64,000 nucleotides of DNA, taken from NCBI GenBank assembly GCA_025618425.1, contig CM046852.1, positions 6,903,566 to 6,967,565 on the forward strand, written 5' to 3'. How positions within the stretch are numbered: the stretch's first letter is position 1; every line of letters starts with the position of its first letter. Of this stretch, positions 47,145 through 59,250 are shown piece by piece. Source of the stretch: Heliocidaris tuberculata. Lineage: Eukaryota > Echinodermata > Echinoidea > Camarodonta > Echinometridae. A program made the translations under genes and the position numbers. The notes under the pieces are model-generated. The model saw only the letters and a program-made list of their open reading frames with translations. It did no database searches and was not told the DNA's origin.

Positions 47145-48212
47145 CAAGGGCGTCAACAGCTTCTGAAAAGTGTGTGGGGGGGGGGGGCACTGAGCGAGGG
47201 AGGTGTGGAAGGGGGATGCCCTCCCTCCCACGGTAGGGAATTTTTGAAGTTTTGCCATCGACGTAACGTACGTAAGCAGCACACGCAGCATAGCGCAAGC
47301 TTACCGTAAGGCCAAGCTTGCGCTAAGCTTATGCTGCGTACGCAGGACCTATGCGCAGGACTGCACCCGATAGCGCTGCGCAAGGCCTATAATTAGGCCC
47401 AGGCCCCCTCAGGCCTTGCGCGGCGCGGCGGCCGGTGTCGTAGTCGATTTGTTCCGGGTTCCGGGGGAACGAAAGGACTAGTCAATTCGTTCCAGTGGAT
47501 TCAAGCAAGTGACCATGATGACTGCATATCGCTTTTGGCTGATATGTAAAGAAAGCCGCCGTTTGATTCCGACATTAGCCAACAATTTCTGGGTACATTT
47601 TGATTATCAATGTTGGTAAAATATGTTGAAAATATATTTTTATTTTTATTTTGTCTTTTCAATATCAATAGGTGTATGACATTAAATTTAATTCCATATT
47701 GTAGCCTCTTACATCTTCAAAGGGGCACACAATTTAAACCTATAACAAAATATATCAACAGGTACACTCTACCAAGGAGTTATTACTCTACTACTAATTA
47801 CTAGACTAAAGGTGGATCCAATCGGCGGGTAAAAATTCAGAATCTTGGTTCCGGAGGATCCAATCGCCTGCCCGGAACCAATCGCCTATGACACCGGCTA
47901 TAGGCGCGAGATCTAGAATAAAATTTGCAACTCGATCGCGCCATGTCAGTGCTGCATGGCGAGGGAAGAGGATTGGGATGATTTCAACAAGGCAACAAAT
48001 GTCAACAGGGGCGGTTGAACATTTATATTTGAGTATTTCTCAAACTCAAGGCATGCAAAAGAACAAGATGGAAGTGCTTTTCAGGTTTTTAGTAATGGGT
48101 TTGAACCCCAAAAGTGGAGGGGGGGGGACAAATGATATGATGTCCCCCCCCCCCCACTTTTAAAAGTGTGGGGGGACATGTCCCCCCAGTCCCCCACCTG
48201 TTTACGCCCTTG
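47145..48212. mobile_element. 1.07-kb hAT-type element with perfect 8-bp target duplication
   Basis: Begins CAAGGGCGTC and ends TTTACGCCCTTG; flanked by AACACAAC at 47137..47144 and 48213..48220. It lies only 54 bp beyond the preceding element. The interior includes GC-rich palindromes (47280..47420), G/C runs and a small frame at 47888..48163 without a known domain. Confidence 0.82.
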
Positions 48213-48220
48213 AACACAAC

Positions 48221-48912
48221 AGTCAAGCTTACAATGCTAACGTGACGAGCAATGACAATTACCGTTAATCAATACATCCCACTGAACTTCGAACGGTGTG
48301 ACGCCCATAATTATACTGTGTGAGGCCCGCATACTACTTTTATATCACGTACATGATTCTTGATATGATTCTTAGAAGAGAAGGCGCAGAAATAGTATAT
48401 TGACTGGAAAAATTGAGGGAACGAGAAGCAAAGGGAGACAGCTTATTAATTACAAGGACCCATTCAAAAGGATGACTGGCAAAAATATGTAGTGCCAGCA
48501 TGCATGTTACAGATAACAAGAGATAGAACTACATGGAGAGCCATGAAATAAGGAACAGGCACCTAGCAAGCGACTGTTTTTGAGTTCTATCAACGTGGAC
48601 GTTTCAACATAACTTGTGCATTGGTGTCAACAGGACTTTCCTACAGATTCGGTCAGCAAAGCGTCCTCTGACTTTAGCCGTCTAAGAGGTATCTATATTT
48701 TGAGGATTAATATCTGTACTGAACTGTCAAACTGTGGGCAGAGACTACTTTCCAGAGTTGTCCTCGAGGCCTGCAGGGGCACTGCGAGACGAAGATCAGG
48801 GGGAAAACTTATGATTACGTTCAAGTTCATATTCGGTCTCGGGGTCGAGACCAAGACACAAGACCAAGACAATGAAAACTTTAATATTTTTTAAATATAT
48901 AAATATAAATAA

Positions 48913-48948
<36 letters not shown>
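48221..48948. other. Intergenic, nothing recognised
   Basis: No coding exon or repeat boundary supported; (TA)n at 48916..48945 leads into the next element. Confidence 0.3.
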
Positions 48949-48950
<2 letters not shown>

Positions 48951-49771
48951 CACTGTAAAAAATTTGTTTAGTTTCTAAACACTTTTCTGTGACAGATTTA
49001 AAACACTGCGACGTGTTTATATATTGTACGGGTTTGAGAGCTAAACCCATGTGTTTAAGAGCTAAACACATGTGCCTATTTTTTTTCATCTTTCAGCACG
49101 CCTTAGGTGTTTACTAGATGAACATGTTTACCTTTTTAAATGGTTCTAATGTATAGGCTAAACACCAAATGTTTACAAAATAATCATTTGGTGTTTACAG
49201 CTGTTTAAATACTAAACAGTGTGTGTGATTATGGTGTAAACATTTGGCGTTTAGCCTATACATTAGAACCATTTAAAAGGTAAGCATGTTTATCTAATAA
49301 ACACCTAGGCGTGATGAAAATAAGCACAGAATGTGTTTAGCTCTTAACTTAGCTACAATATATAAACACGTGGTTTTTACACCATAATCACACACACTGT
49401 TTAGTATTTAAACAGGTGTAAACACTAAATGATTAAGGTGTAAACATTTGGTGTTTAGCCTATACATTGGAACCATTTAAAAGGTAAACATGTTTATCTA
49501 GTAAACACCTAAGGCGTGCTGAAAGATGAAAAAAATAGGCACATGTTTTTAGCTCTTAAACACATGTGTTTAGCTCTTAAACACATGTGTTTAGCTCTTA
49601 AACACATGTGTTTAGCTCTTAAACACATGTGTTTAGCTCTTAAACACATGTGTTTAGCTCTTAAACACATGTGTTTAGCTCTTAAACCCGTACAATATAT
49701 AAACACGTCGCAGTGTTTTAAATCTGTCACAGAAATAAACATGTCACATGTCGCATTCTTTTTACAGTGTA
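48949..49771. mobile_element. 820-bp foldback element packed with TGTTTA motif, TA-flanked
   Basis: CACTGTAAAAA at the left, TTTTTACAGTG at the right, TA on both sides. Both arms carry, in mirror order, GACAGATTTAAAACACTGCG, ACCTTAGGTGTTTACTAG-like and AACATGTTTACC-like words. The central part is itself an inverted pair (AACCATTTAAAAGGTAA words). Confidence 0.82.
49547..49690. repeat. 21-bp tandem repeat inside the foldback element
   Basis: AAACACATGTGTTTAGCTCTT repeated about seven times without change; only two diverged units are present in the opposite arm (about 49035..49070). Each unit contains the palindrome AAACACATGTGTTT. Translated it gives a heptapeptide repeat, an artefact. Confidence 0.92.
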
Positions 49772-51392
49772 TATGGTTGCATATACCGGCCTATCCAATT
49801 CCTGGGGGGGGGGGGCACTCGACCCCAAAAGTAGTAGATATATGCCACTGAAAAGACAAAAAAAAAAGTTAGGGGGCTTCAGAACTAGCGTATCATGAAA
49901 AGGATGGTCGTCGGAATCACTAACAGTTTGGATAAAAGGGGGTCTTTCGAACTGGATTACAATACAAATATGATGTTACGGAACTGGTTATTATTGAAAT
50001 AATTATCATCGGAACTAAGTTTTTGTTCGTTTTGTTTTTGTTGTTGTTTTTTTTTTTGGGGGGGGGGATGAAGTCTGCTTGTCTTGGAACGGTTTTCTCT
50101 CTTCTTTTTCTTAACAAGAAAAAAGTGGTATGCTTTGGAACTGAAATTTGAATGTAAAGATAGGGGTCTTCTCCGCGGCACATACCCACCGCACACTATA
50201 TACTGAGTACCCCCTCCCGATGGGGGGGGGGGGGGGGATCCAATTGTCCCTAAAATGGCGCACACTAAAAACAACATTTATCTTTGCAGGTAATGCAAAG
50301 TATTGATAAATGGTGAAGGGGTTAAATTTTGATTCCCTTTATAATGTTTGACACGATTTATGGACGTGAAACACACTCTCATAACGTTAGCGTTTGAACA
50401 TGACCTGCATTTTTGAGAAATGCCATGTTTTGTTGTGACACGTTATCCATCACCGTTAAATTTCTTCCGTTTATGAATACTTTACGGATGCAGATGTTAA
50501 ATATCAACAACAACAACAAAAAAAAGAAGAAGAAGAAGATAATTCACAGAGGTGAAAAAGAGTATCTAAAGAGGAAACAGTAAACACTTAGTTGACTTAC
50601 ATATATATCTCGTCCTCTTACGGTTTTTAGAATAATTTTTGGTTTTAGACCTACGTAGCAGGAGAAACACATTTTCACAAATTCATATAATTCATATAAC
50701 CCTGATGTAGTCCTTTTCTTCAGAGAAAAAGGAACCAAAAAATGGGAAACATACAAAGAATAGCAAACGCTTCGCAGTTTACCTCATACCTATCAAAATG
50801 GAGCTTTCTCGTTACACACTACTTTTGAAAGAATGATAAAAAAATATTGATCAATAGGATCTGGACGTAAAATTTTGAAGACGAAGTCCACTTTGTAAAG
50901 AAAACAAAATGATCTAAGTCCAACTCCTGTATAAAGATCGTCTGTTGTAGTTGAAATGTAACTTCGAAAAAGTCAAGAAAAAATTATCGCGGCTACTTTC
51001 GGGAGGTTGACCTATAAGCCTAAGGGCAGCTGCATCTCCCTTTGGTATCGGGTCAGGATTATGAAATTCCTTATTGGTTTATTTCTTGCATTTCAAAAAA
51101 TGTTTTGAAAGGTCACTGGGGTCGACTGGGGTCATTTTCCTGGGGGTCTCTGCGATTGTGTTTAGAAAAATATGAAAAGTTTGCTTGCCTTATTTGCTTC
51201 ATCATATATATTTTCAATCTTATGAAAAATTTACCTCCGTTGAATATGAGGTTGAGTTACAGAAAAGGTGGTTTTGTAGGCCTATCGAGCTGTAATCTTT
51301 TCATGTCCTTTTCATGTGCTTAATGTCTAGCTTATGGTTAAAGAACCAAATCTTGGTTGTTTTTGTTTACTATTGTACGCTTTCATGTATTA
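49772..51392. other. Intergenic, nothing recognised
   Basis: G runs at 49804..49815, 50059..50068 and 50222..50237; otherwise AT-rich with no supported gene. Confidence 0.3.
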
Positions 51393-52095
51393 CGTCAGTA
51401 AGGTACATTCTTACTGTGTTCTTGTGTATATTATTCGATTGTACGGGAGTTTTGATTCTCATGCAACCCATCTTCCAGCTGAAAGCAAAACAGATTCCAC
51501 ATACGACAAAATGATTTTTTTTTGTAAATGCTACAACATTCTTTCAATACTACATTTATTGCCTTCATATATTTTGTATAACCTTAAAATTTTCATTAGC
51601 CTTTGTAGGAATGATTTTTAGGAATATTCATACCGTTAGTAAGGTACATTCTTACTGTGTTATTATGTATATCGTTCGACCGTACGGGAGTTTTGATTCT
51701 CATGCAACCCATGTTCCAGCTGAAAGCAAAACAGATTCCACATACGACAAAATGATTTTTTTTGTAAATGCTACAACGTTCTTTCAATACTACATTTATT
51801 GCCTTCATATATTTTGTATAACCTTAAAATTTTCATTAGCCTTTGTAGGAATGATTTTTAGGAATATTCATACCGTTAGTAAGGTACATTCTTACTGTGT
51901 TATTATGTATATCGTTCGACCGTACGGGAGTTTTGATTTTCATGCAACCCATGTTCCAGCTGAAAGCAAAACAGATTCCACAAACGACAAAATGATTTTT
52001 TTGTAAATGGTACAACGTTCTTTCAATACTCCATTTATTACATTCATGTATTTTTCATTAACCTTTGTAGGAACGATTTTTAGGAATGTTCATAC
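51393..52095 (+). repeat. 240-bp tandem repeats upstream of the LINE ORF (2.9 units)
   Basis: AAGGTACATTCTTACTGTGT recurs at about 51400, 51641 and 51881. The last two units are nearly identical; the third has a small deletion. They end about 135 bp before the LINE endonuclease frame, so they look like 5' UTR monomers. Confidence 0.88.
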
Positions 52096-52230
52096 CGATA
52101 GCGGGAGAGTACACTCATACATTACACAGGTGTAGGATGGTGTATTGTATCCAATACTTGCCACAAGGGCTTACTCTAATATGCCAGTTAATGTATTTGC
52201 TAATATATATGTCAAAGTCACGGAGAGAAT

Positions 52231-55200
52231 GCTCTATTATGGCTTTTAAAGATACGCGCATAAATTTCCTTTCTCTGAATGTGAGAGGTCTGAGATCAGG
52301 GTTTCGGAGACAAAAAGTTTTTGGATGGTATTACAGGAAAAGTAAGCCGACATTGTTTTCCTACAAGAAACTTTTAGTTCCGAAGATATAGAAAGCAGCT
52401 GGCAGCGAGGTATTTTTTTCTCATGGGTCCTCTCATAGCTGCGGGGTTATGATACTTATGAATTCAAAGCTTGATTTTGAAATTGTTTCCAAAAACATCT
52501 CAGAAGATGGTAGATATTTGATTTTAAGAATTGTTATAGACGGAAATGAACTTATTATATGCAACGTATATGCACCTACTGCAGATAAAAGAATTGAGCA
52601 AAAAAATCTTTTATGAAAATTTATTCAGTACTTTAAAGTCGTTTGATGATCTAGCGATGTCCCCGATAATATTCGGTGGCGACTTTAACGTGATTATGAA
52701 TTCCAAATGTAGACAGGCAAGGTGGACATCCCCATTCATCGCCGGTAATAATCAACCAACTGCAAAAAATGCAAAACGATTTAGACTCCACTGACATATG
52801 GCGCATACGTAACCCCTCCGCACGCAAATATACGTGGAAACAAATGCGGCCTTTAATCCAGAGCTGACTGGATATCTGGTTTGTCTCCGAAATCCTACAA
52901 GATTACATAAGTAAGGTTGATATAATACCGGTGGTAGATTCGGATCATCTAGCTATTATTTTAGAATTTAAAGTGCAAAGAGGAAGAAGATGTGGTGCTA
53001 TGAACTGGAAGTTCAACAATAGCCTATGTGATGATGAGTTTTTTTGCAGTGAAATGTCAAAAAATCTTGACTTGTGGATTAAGGAGATTTCACAATTTGA
53101 TGATTTAAGAATAGGATGGGAATATTTAAAGTATAATATCCGTCTGTTTTCACGAACATACAGTATTAAAAAGGCACGGGAAAATAGAGAGAGGCGAAAA
53201 GAGTTGGAAAGAAAACTGAAAAGACTGCAATTCCTTCCAGAGTCTGAAGGTGAAAGATATATGTGGAGGAATATAATCAAATTCAAAATGAATACGAGTC
53301 TTATTTAGACTACGTAACAAAAGGTCTTAAGGTCTAGGGCAAACTGGGTGGAGCATGGTGAGAAAAATACAAAGTTCTTTTTTAATTTAGAAAAAGTCCA
53401 CAAAAATAAATCATCAATTTTTATGCTGAAACAAGGTAATGACATTTTTACTGACGAAAAATACATTAATTCCAAAATAAAATTATTTTAAACAGAACTA
53501 TATAGGAAGCCTAATATTTGCCCTATTCAGAACTCTTCGTTTCTAGAACAAGAAAATATTCCAAAGTTATCTTCAGACTCTAGGAGAAAATGTGATTTGC
53601 CTTTAACATTAGGACAATGTACATCGTCCTTATTTGTTATGTCAAAAAACAAGTCACCCGGGAACGACGGTATTACAGTTGAGTTTTACTGTAAATTCTG
53701 GAATCAGATTGGTCAGCTTTTAGTAGATAATCTCAATTATAGCTTCGAAAAGGGTCAACTTTCAAGTTCACAAAGGCAAGGTTTGATAACACTGATATCT
53801 AAAAAAGGAAAGGACAAAATGTTAATTGAAAATTATCGGCCAATTACACTAGTGAATGTCGATTTGAAAATTGGATCTAAAGCACTCGCGGAAAGATTGA
53901 AGAAAGTTTTACCCAATTTGATTCACCCTGATCAAATAGCTTTTTTGAAGGACAGATATATTGGAGAAGCTGTCCGGACAGTGAAAGACGTTCTTTTCTT
54001 TTCCAAATTGACAAATATTCCGGGCATTCTGTTAAGCCAAGATTTTCAAAAGGCATTTGATTCGCTCGATCATTCCTTTTTGTTAAATGTGCTCCGATCC
54101 TTTAACTTCGGTGAGTGTTTTTGTAACTATATTAGGGTTTTATGTACAAATTTAGAAAGTTGTGTGATGAATCGGGGTGTCTCATCGGGCTATTTTCCGG
54201 TTGAAAGGGGGGTGCGACAGGGTGACCCATTGTCCCCGTATTTATTTGTTTTAGCGATAGAAACGCTTGCTATCAATATTCGTAAAAATAAGGCAATACA
54301 TGGTTTGAAAATAACAGATAATGTAGAATTGAAAACGTCACTCTACGCGGATGACATAACAGTTTTCCTTTCGGATAATTTTTCACTTGGCCATCTCTTA
54401 ACTACTTTGGAGAGATTCCGACAGGAATCATCACTATCTATTAATATTACCAAAACAAAGGCAATGTGGATAGGGGCTGCTAGAGATAATCAACATTCAC
54501 TAGAGAATATTCAGTTTGAGAAGTCCCTGACTATTCTCGGCGTCGACATATCTTACTCACCTAATATCTTTTCTTTACAATTGCAAAGAATTCTTGAGAA
54601 AATTAAAGGGCAATTGAATTTATGGAGACTTCGCAACTTATCTTTAATTGGTAAAATACAAATTGTCAAAACATTTGCTTTCTCACAATTACTGTACCTT
54701 GCAAGCATGTTTAAAATTCCTGATGGGTATATTAAGGAAGTAAATAAGTTAGTTTTCGGGTTCATCTGGAACGGCCCAGACAGGATCAAACGGGAAGTAA
54801 TGGTTAAACAGTATGAAGATGGGGGACTGAAATGCTATGTCTAAAGTCTATTACAAGTTCAAAAAGTGAAGTGGATGAATACAATTTTTACGTCGAGTTC
54901 AAAAGGATGGAAAGCTATTCTTCTCACTTTGCTGCAAAATGTAGGGGGAGACTTTATTTTTTATTGTAACTATGATTTTAAAAGTCTAAACCTAGTAATT
55001 CCCGAATGGTATAAAGAAGTTATGATTACTTGGAGTATAGTGATTCAGAAAAACATTCAAATATCAAATCAAATAATTTGGAATAATAAATGTATATTAC
55101 AAGGCGGAAAATCAATTTTTATGTCTAGTATAAAAGAAAAGGGATTTGTAAAGGTGGTGCATATGTTAGACGAATTTGGAAGACCATTATGTTGGAAAGA

Positions 55201-56310
55201 CGCCAAAGGAAAGGGATTAACATTTGTAGAATATTTTGTACTTCTTGATTGTTACAAGAAAATGCCACCGGCATGGAATTCCTTTTTTCTTCTTCAAAAC
55301 TTTCATTATCTTGTCAATCCAATAGGACCAATTCCAACCGTTACTATCGATGGCATTCTTAGGGAAGCAGTGGATATACCAAAGAAATTATATTACTAAT
55401 TTTTTCTGGAGGAAAATAATCCATCAACATCAAATTTATTCATACGTCTAAATGAACCTTATGGTTTCCATCATCAACAAATAACAGAATTACTAAAACT
55501 TCCTTTTCGTATTACTATAGATACAAAGCTACGAGCTTTACAATTTAAAATCCTTAATGATTTGATCCCTACTAAAGTTTGGCTCATACCGTATTCACAA
55601 AGTAACAGATACGAAATGTTTATTTTGCGAAAGGTAACCCGAAACTCTGGTAGACCTTTTCTTTTCCTGTCATGTCGTTAACAAATTCTGGAATGATCTT
55701 GGCACCCTTTTTGCAGAATTTGATCTCCCAATTTTTCTTATAGAATATAAAGTTCTTTGTGGTATTTATGAGCCCCAAAAGTCTAGAAATATTTACCTTT
55801 CAAATTTTTTGCTACTTCTAGGTAAACAATATATTTTTAGATGTCGGTGCGGTGATACAAAGCTTACTCTCAGCCACTTTTGTAATTATCTTTTGTCGTT
55901 TGAATCTGTTGAACATTACATTGCACAAAGGAAAGGCAAATTAGCTATGCATGCTGGTAAATGGACCAGCATTTTGAATATTATGATGGGTCAATAAGAA
56001 CAAGAGGTTGTTTGTTTTAATTTGTTATAATATTCCATTTACGGCCAGGTGCCTGCTCTCTATGTCATTTTTTGTTTGTTTCTGGTATACATCGTTTATT
56101 TTTTATTTTTTGTTGTTTTTGTAATCTTACATAATTTCTAGTCCAGAAATTGACTAGTCAGTCGTGGTTGATTTTCTATGTATGTTAGACATGACTTGTG
56201 TACACCAACGTCATTTATATTTTATTATATGATCCGTCATACTGTTGAGGTTATGTTATGTTTCATTTGAAATGCAAAGGATCAATAAAGCAAGAATTAC
56301 AAAAAAAAAA
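52231..56310 (+). pseudogene. L1/Tx1-like non-LTR retrotransposon, near full ORF2, frameshifted
   Basis: From left to right: an APE-type endonuclease (RINFLSLNVRGLRSGFRRQK at about 52258; after shifts FLQETFSSEDIE, ICNVYAPTADKR, then IIFGGDFNVIM, then VVDSDHLAIILEF at about 52932), a linker, an intact reverse-transcriptase frame, a C-terminal region in two or more frames (54866..55399 and 55809..55997, ending KWTSILNIMMGQ), a 3' UTR with AATAAA (56283) and an A tail at 56300..56314. At least four frameshifts or stops lie in the endonuclease and C-terminal parts. The domain order and 3' A tail fit the L1/Tx1 group. ORF1 is not seen. Confidence 0.88.
53597..54844 (+). pseudogene. Reverse-transcriptase domain of the LINE (open frame)
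   Basis: 415 codons open. Motifs in order: KNKSPGNDGITVEFYCKFW, then ENYRPITLVNVDLKIGSKAL, LLSQDFQKAFDSLDHSFL (box A Asp), RGVRQGDPLSPYLFVLAIE, SLYADDITVFL (catalytic YADD), and NLSLIGKIQIVKTFAFSQLL. All catalytic Asp residues are present, so this domain decayed less than its neighbours. It is part of the larger dead LINE and has no independent start. Confidence 0.92.
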
Positions 56311-56493
56311 AAAAATGAATAAATAAATAACCTTGATGTAGGCCTATTACGCGCCTTTTTGTATACAAAAGTTAAACATTTTGTCTTTTTCTTAATGGAA
56401 GAGAGTGCAATTCAATTCAATAATCACTTTTTGATTACATGTCGATATATTTCCATCTCTTTCAATAACCAGGTGATCTAGAGACAAGCAGCA

Positions 56494-56680
56494 ATGGGCC
56501 AGCCAAATAAGCTTCATCGTTGTATGGTGTTTCTAGTCAACTTTGCCGTCCGTTTCTTTCGGTTTGGCTTCACCAAATCCTACGGCTTCCTCATTCCTTT
56601 TCTAGCCTACCAACTCGATACAAGCAACGCTGCCACAGGTTTTATCGTTACTCTTCACAACGCATCAGGGTGTCTCGCCT
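56494..56680 (+). CDS. First coding exon of an MFS / SLC16-like transporter (3'-partial)
   Basis: An AG acceptor at 56471..56472, a 21-nt leader, then ATG in an AGCA-ATG-G context. The peptide starts MGQPNKLHRCMVFLVNFAVR, goes on FFRFGFTKSYGFLIPFLAYQ and ends GFIVTLHNASGCLA before donor GTGAGT at 56681. The helix NFAVRFFRFGFTKSYG...FL and the second helix GFIVTLHNASG fit TM1-TM2 of monocarboxylate transporters (typically ...NFxxYGFxKSxGVxFxxF...WIxSI...). The usual DGGWGW box before TM1 is absent. I found no second exon up to 64000, so the next intron exceeds 7 kb or the piece is a lone fragment. Confidence 0.6.
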
Positions 56681-57862
56681 GTGAGTGTAGACTAGACATG
56701 GTAGATGAGTGCTACAAATCCGTTCCGAGGAGTGCGGGTAGTTGGGGGGGGGGGGGGTACTGATTGCAATCAGACGCCTAGATTGCACTGGCGGGGAAAA
56801 AACAGTGGTAATTGAGATGGACGTGAATTTTGAAAAAAAAAAGGAAATTGGATTCATTTTAGGACGTTCCAAACACAATTTTAGTATATTCATTTTAAAG
56901 AGAAATTTTAACTTCTATAAGAGTCACTTATATGAATTTTAAAACATTTTCAAACAACTGATCGATTTCAATTTTTTTTTCTTGAAAAGTTATATAATCC
57001 TCGAGAATCTCTACCTGTTACCGTGGTGTTATCCTGGTAAGATTTGGTGTGAAAAGTGTATCATTCTCCCCCTTTTTTATACAGGCTATCAACAAATGTT
57101 GAGAGAAAGATAACGGCTCGCCATATTAGGTATTTTTCTCTCACTCCCCCCCCCCCCCCCGCTTTTTCGCTCTCGCTTTTTTTTATTATTTTTTTTAGTT
57201 GGCTTTTTTTTTTGGGGGGGGGCCGCCCCCTGGCTACGCGCCTCTATGCAGTCATTATACAATTCAACGCTCAACCACAACACTGTTTCTGTGGACCCTC
57301 CCCCCTCCCATTGCTAGCCCCTATTGGCATAAATAAATCCGGGCTGCGAAATTCATAATCAAAATGCGTCGAAAAGCAATCAATAAAAGTAGATTCGGTT
57401 CAATAAGCAAGCAACCCAATTTTGATTGACAGTCACAGCAATATAAAGAAAATGGATTTGGGCTTCCGGGTACACTCGCTCAACATGAAAGACCCGCGTA
57501 GGAAAAGGTATGCCAATGGCAATTGTTAAAAGTGCCAAAGGGTCATGAGATCGACCCAAATAATTCTGACTAGTAGACCTGACGTTTTGATGAAATTTAT
57601 ACGCAGGATATGAATTGAACACACTATGATTGCAGGGCCCTCATGGAGAAAATTATGTAATACTGAAGAAGCTACCTTGGGTAAACAAGACATGTTATTA
57701 TCATGATTATTATCATTATTATCGATTTGTCCACAACCTAATGTTTAGTTGGTAAATGAGAAGTAACCGCATCGTAATAATCGTAAGTCTATGGCAAACC
57801 ATGTACTGAAGAGTTACAATTGATCGTAAGATTGATTGTATCTCTTTATATTACAGGCCCCA
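56681..57862. other. Presumed intron 1 of the SLC16-like gene, repeats only
   Basis: G run (56743..56757), C run (57147..57160), T/G runs around 57178..57222 followed by GGCTACGCGCCTCTATG, a possible hAT-type end. No second exon recognised. Confidence 0.35.
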
Positions 57863-58009
57863 GGGGCCCGTTGCACAAAACTTGCGTTTGAACGCAACTC
57901 AGGAAAATCAAACTCAACTTTATTTTCATCCAATCAAAAGTGCGCATTAAGGACTTGTGTTTGATTTTTAGGAGTTGCGATTAAACGCAAGTTTTGTGCA
58001 ACGGGCCCC
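57863..58009. mobile_element. Short MITE with GGGGCCC termini and CCAATCA word near its centre, copy 2
   Basis: GGGGCCCGTTGCACAAAACT is inverted at the right; AACGCAACTC pairs with GAGTTGCGATT; CCAATCA at 57930. 147 bp, nearly perfect hairpin. Confidence 0.85.
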
Positions 58010-58017
58010 AGCACAGA

Positions 58018-58742
58018 CATTTTTTTTCAACATAGTCAATGCATCGTGACGTCATCTAGGCGACATTTTGTAAAATTCCGACAAATGCTATATCGCTGCA
58101 ATAAAAACTCATAACATAACCATATTTGGCATGATGCAAGTTAATTTCAAGAGAAGTAAATTATACATAATGTACGCGCGCTTTGGTGAAGATGAGCGCG
58201 CGCAAAATTTGAAAAATTTCAAAATGCTCGAAATGGTCTGGCAGGCCATTTAGAACATGGCAGGAACATTTTCGAGGTCACGACCTCATCATGATGGCAT
58301 CAAGGCGTGATTTTGTCATTTTCCTTGGCAAAAAGGCTCTAACTTCTGTCTGCAAGGTGCTTACACTGTATCAAATATACATATATTTAACTAATTCAGA
58401 AATTCAAATTATGCTGTATATTTAAAAAATCCCAACATTTTGAGATAGAGGTTATTTCTACCCACAATTATTGTTCGCACAATATCTAAAAAACGGCTTA
58501 TTCAAATATACTCAAATTTTGCACAATGGTAGATATATACGGTTATTATCTCGGCATGGAAAGTTTTTCAACATAGTCAATGTATTGTGACGTCATTTAG
58601 GCGCCATTTTGTAAAATTCTGACATTTGCTATATCTCTGCAATAAAAAGTCATAATATAACCATATTTTGGTGCTGTAGCTAAAAAGTAGTTAAAGATTA
58701 GTTAGAGATTTTTGGAGTAAAAAAGAGACCCCAAAACGTTGA

Positions 58743-58776
<34 letters not shown>

Positions 58777-59250
58777 TGACAGATATTTTTGGAGTTAAAA
58801 AGAGAAAAGAGACCCCAAAACGGTGAGGACCTTTTTTTTTTTTTTTTTTTTTTTTTGCTCACAGCATTCCCAGTAACAAAATCGTTCCCAGGCTCCTGGC
58901 GTGCGCATGCGTGCGTCGTGAAGATGCGCGCTTGCAAAATTTGAAACATTTCAAAATGGTCTGGCAGGCAACATGACATTACAACATTTTCGAGGTTATG
59001 ACTCCATCATGACGTCATCAAAATGTGATTTTGACATTTTCCTTGGCAAAAAAGGCTCTCAATTTATTCTGCAAGGCGCTTACACCGTATCGAAAATACA
59101 TATAACTTAGAAATTCAACTTATGCAGTATATTCTTAAAATCCCGACATTTTGTCAGTTTTTATTTCTGCCCATTTTTTAAAAATGAATAATATCTAAAA
59201 CACGGCTTCTTCAAAATGTACTCAAATTTTTGCACAGTGGTAGATAGGGT
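58018..59250 (+). repeat. Tandem duplication of an about 545-bp unit
   Basis: TTTTTCAACATAGTCAATG... starts at about 58021 and again at 58564. Shared words include GACGTCAT, GCGCCATTTTGTAAAATTC, TTTTCCTTGGCAAAAAGGCT and ATATCTAAAAAACGGCTT. The second unit carries an inserted pair of T-run segments (58740..58860). A partial third copy follows to about 59330, and another part lies at 63705..63800. Confidence 0.8.

Noticed and set aside
49547..49690. CRISPR-like regular repeat
   Set aside because: Units are contiguous with no unique spacers, and the DNA is eukaryotic.
49516..49851. Heptapeptide-repeat frame (HMCLALK)
   Set aside because: Translation of a 21-bp non-coding tandem repeat inside a foldback element.
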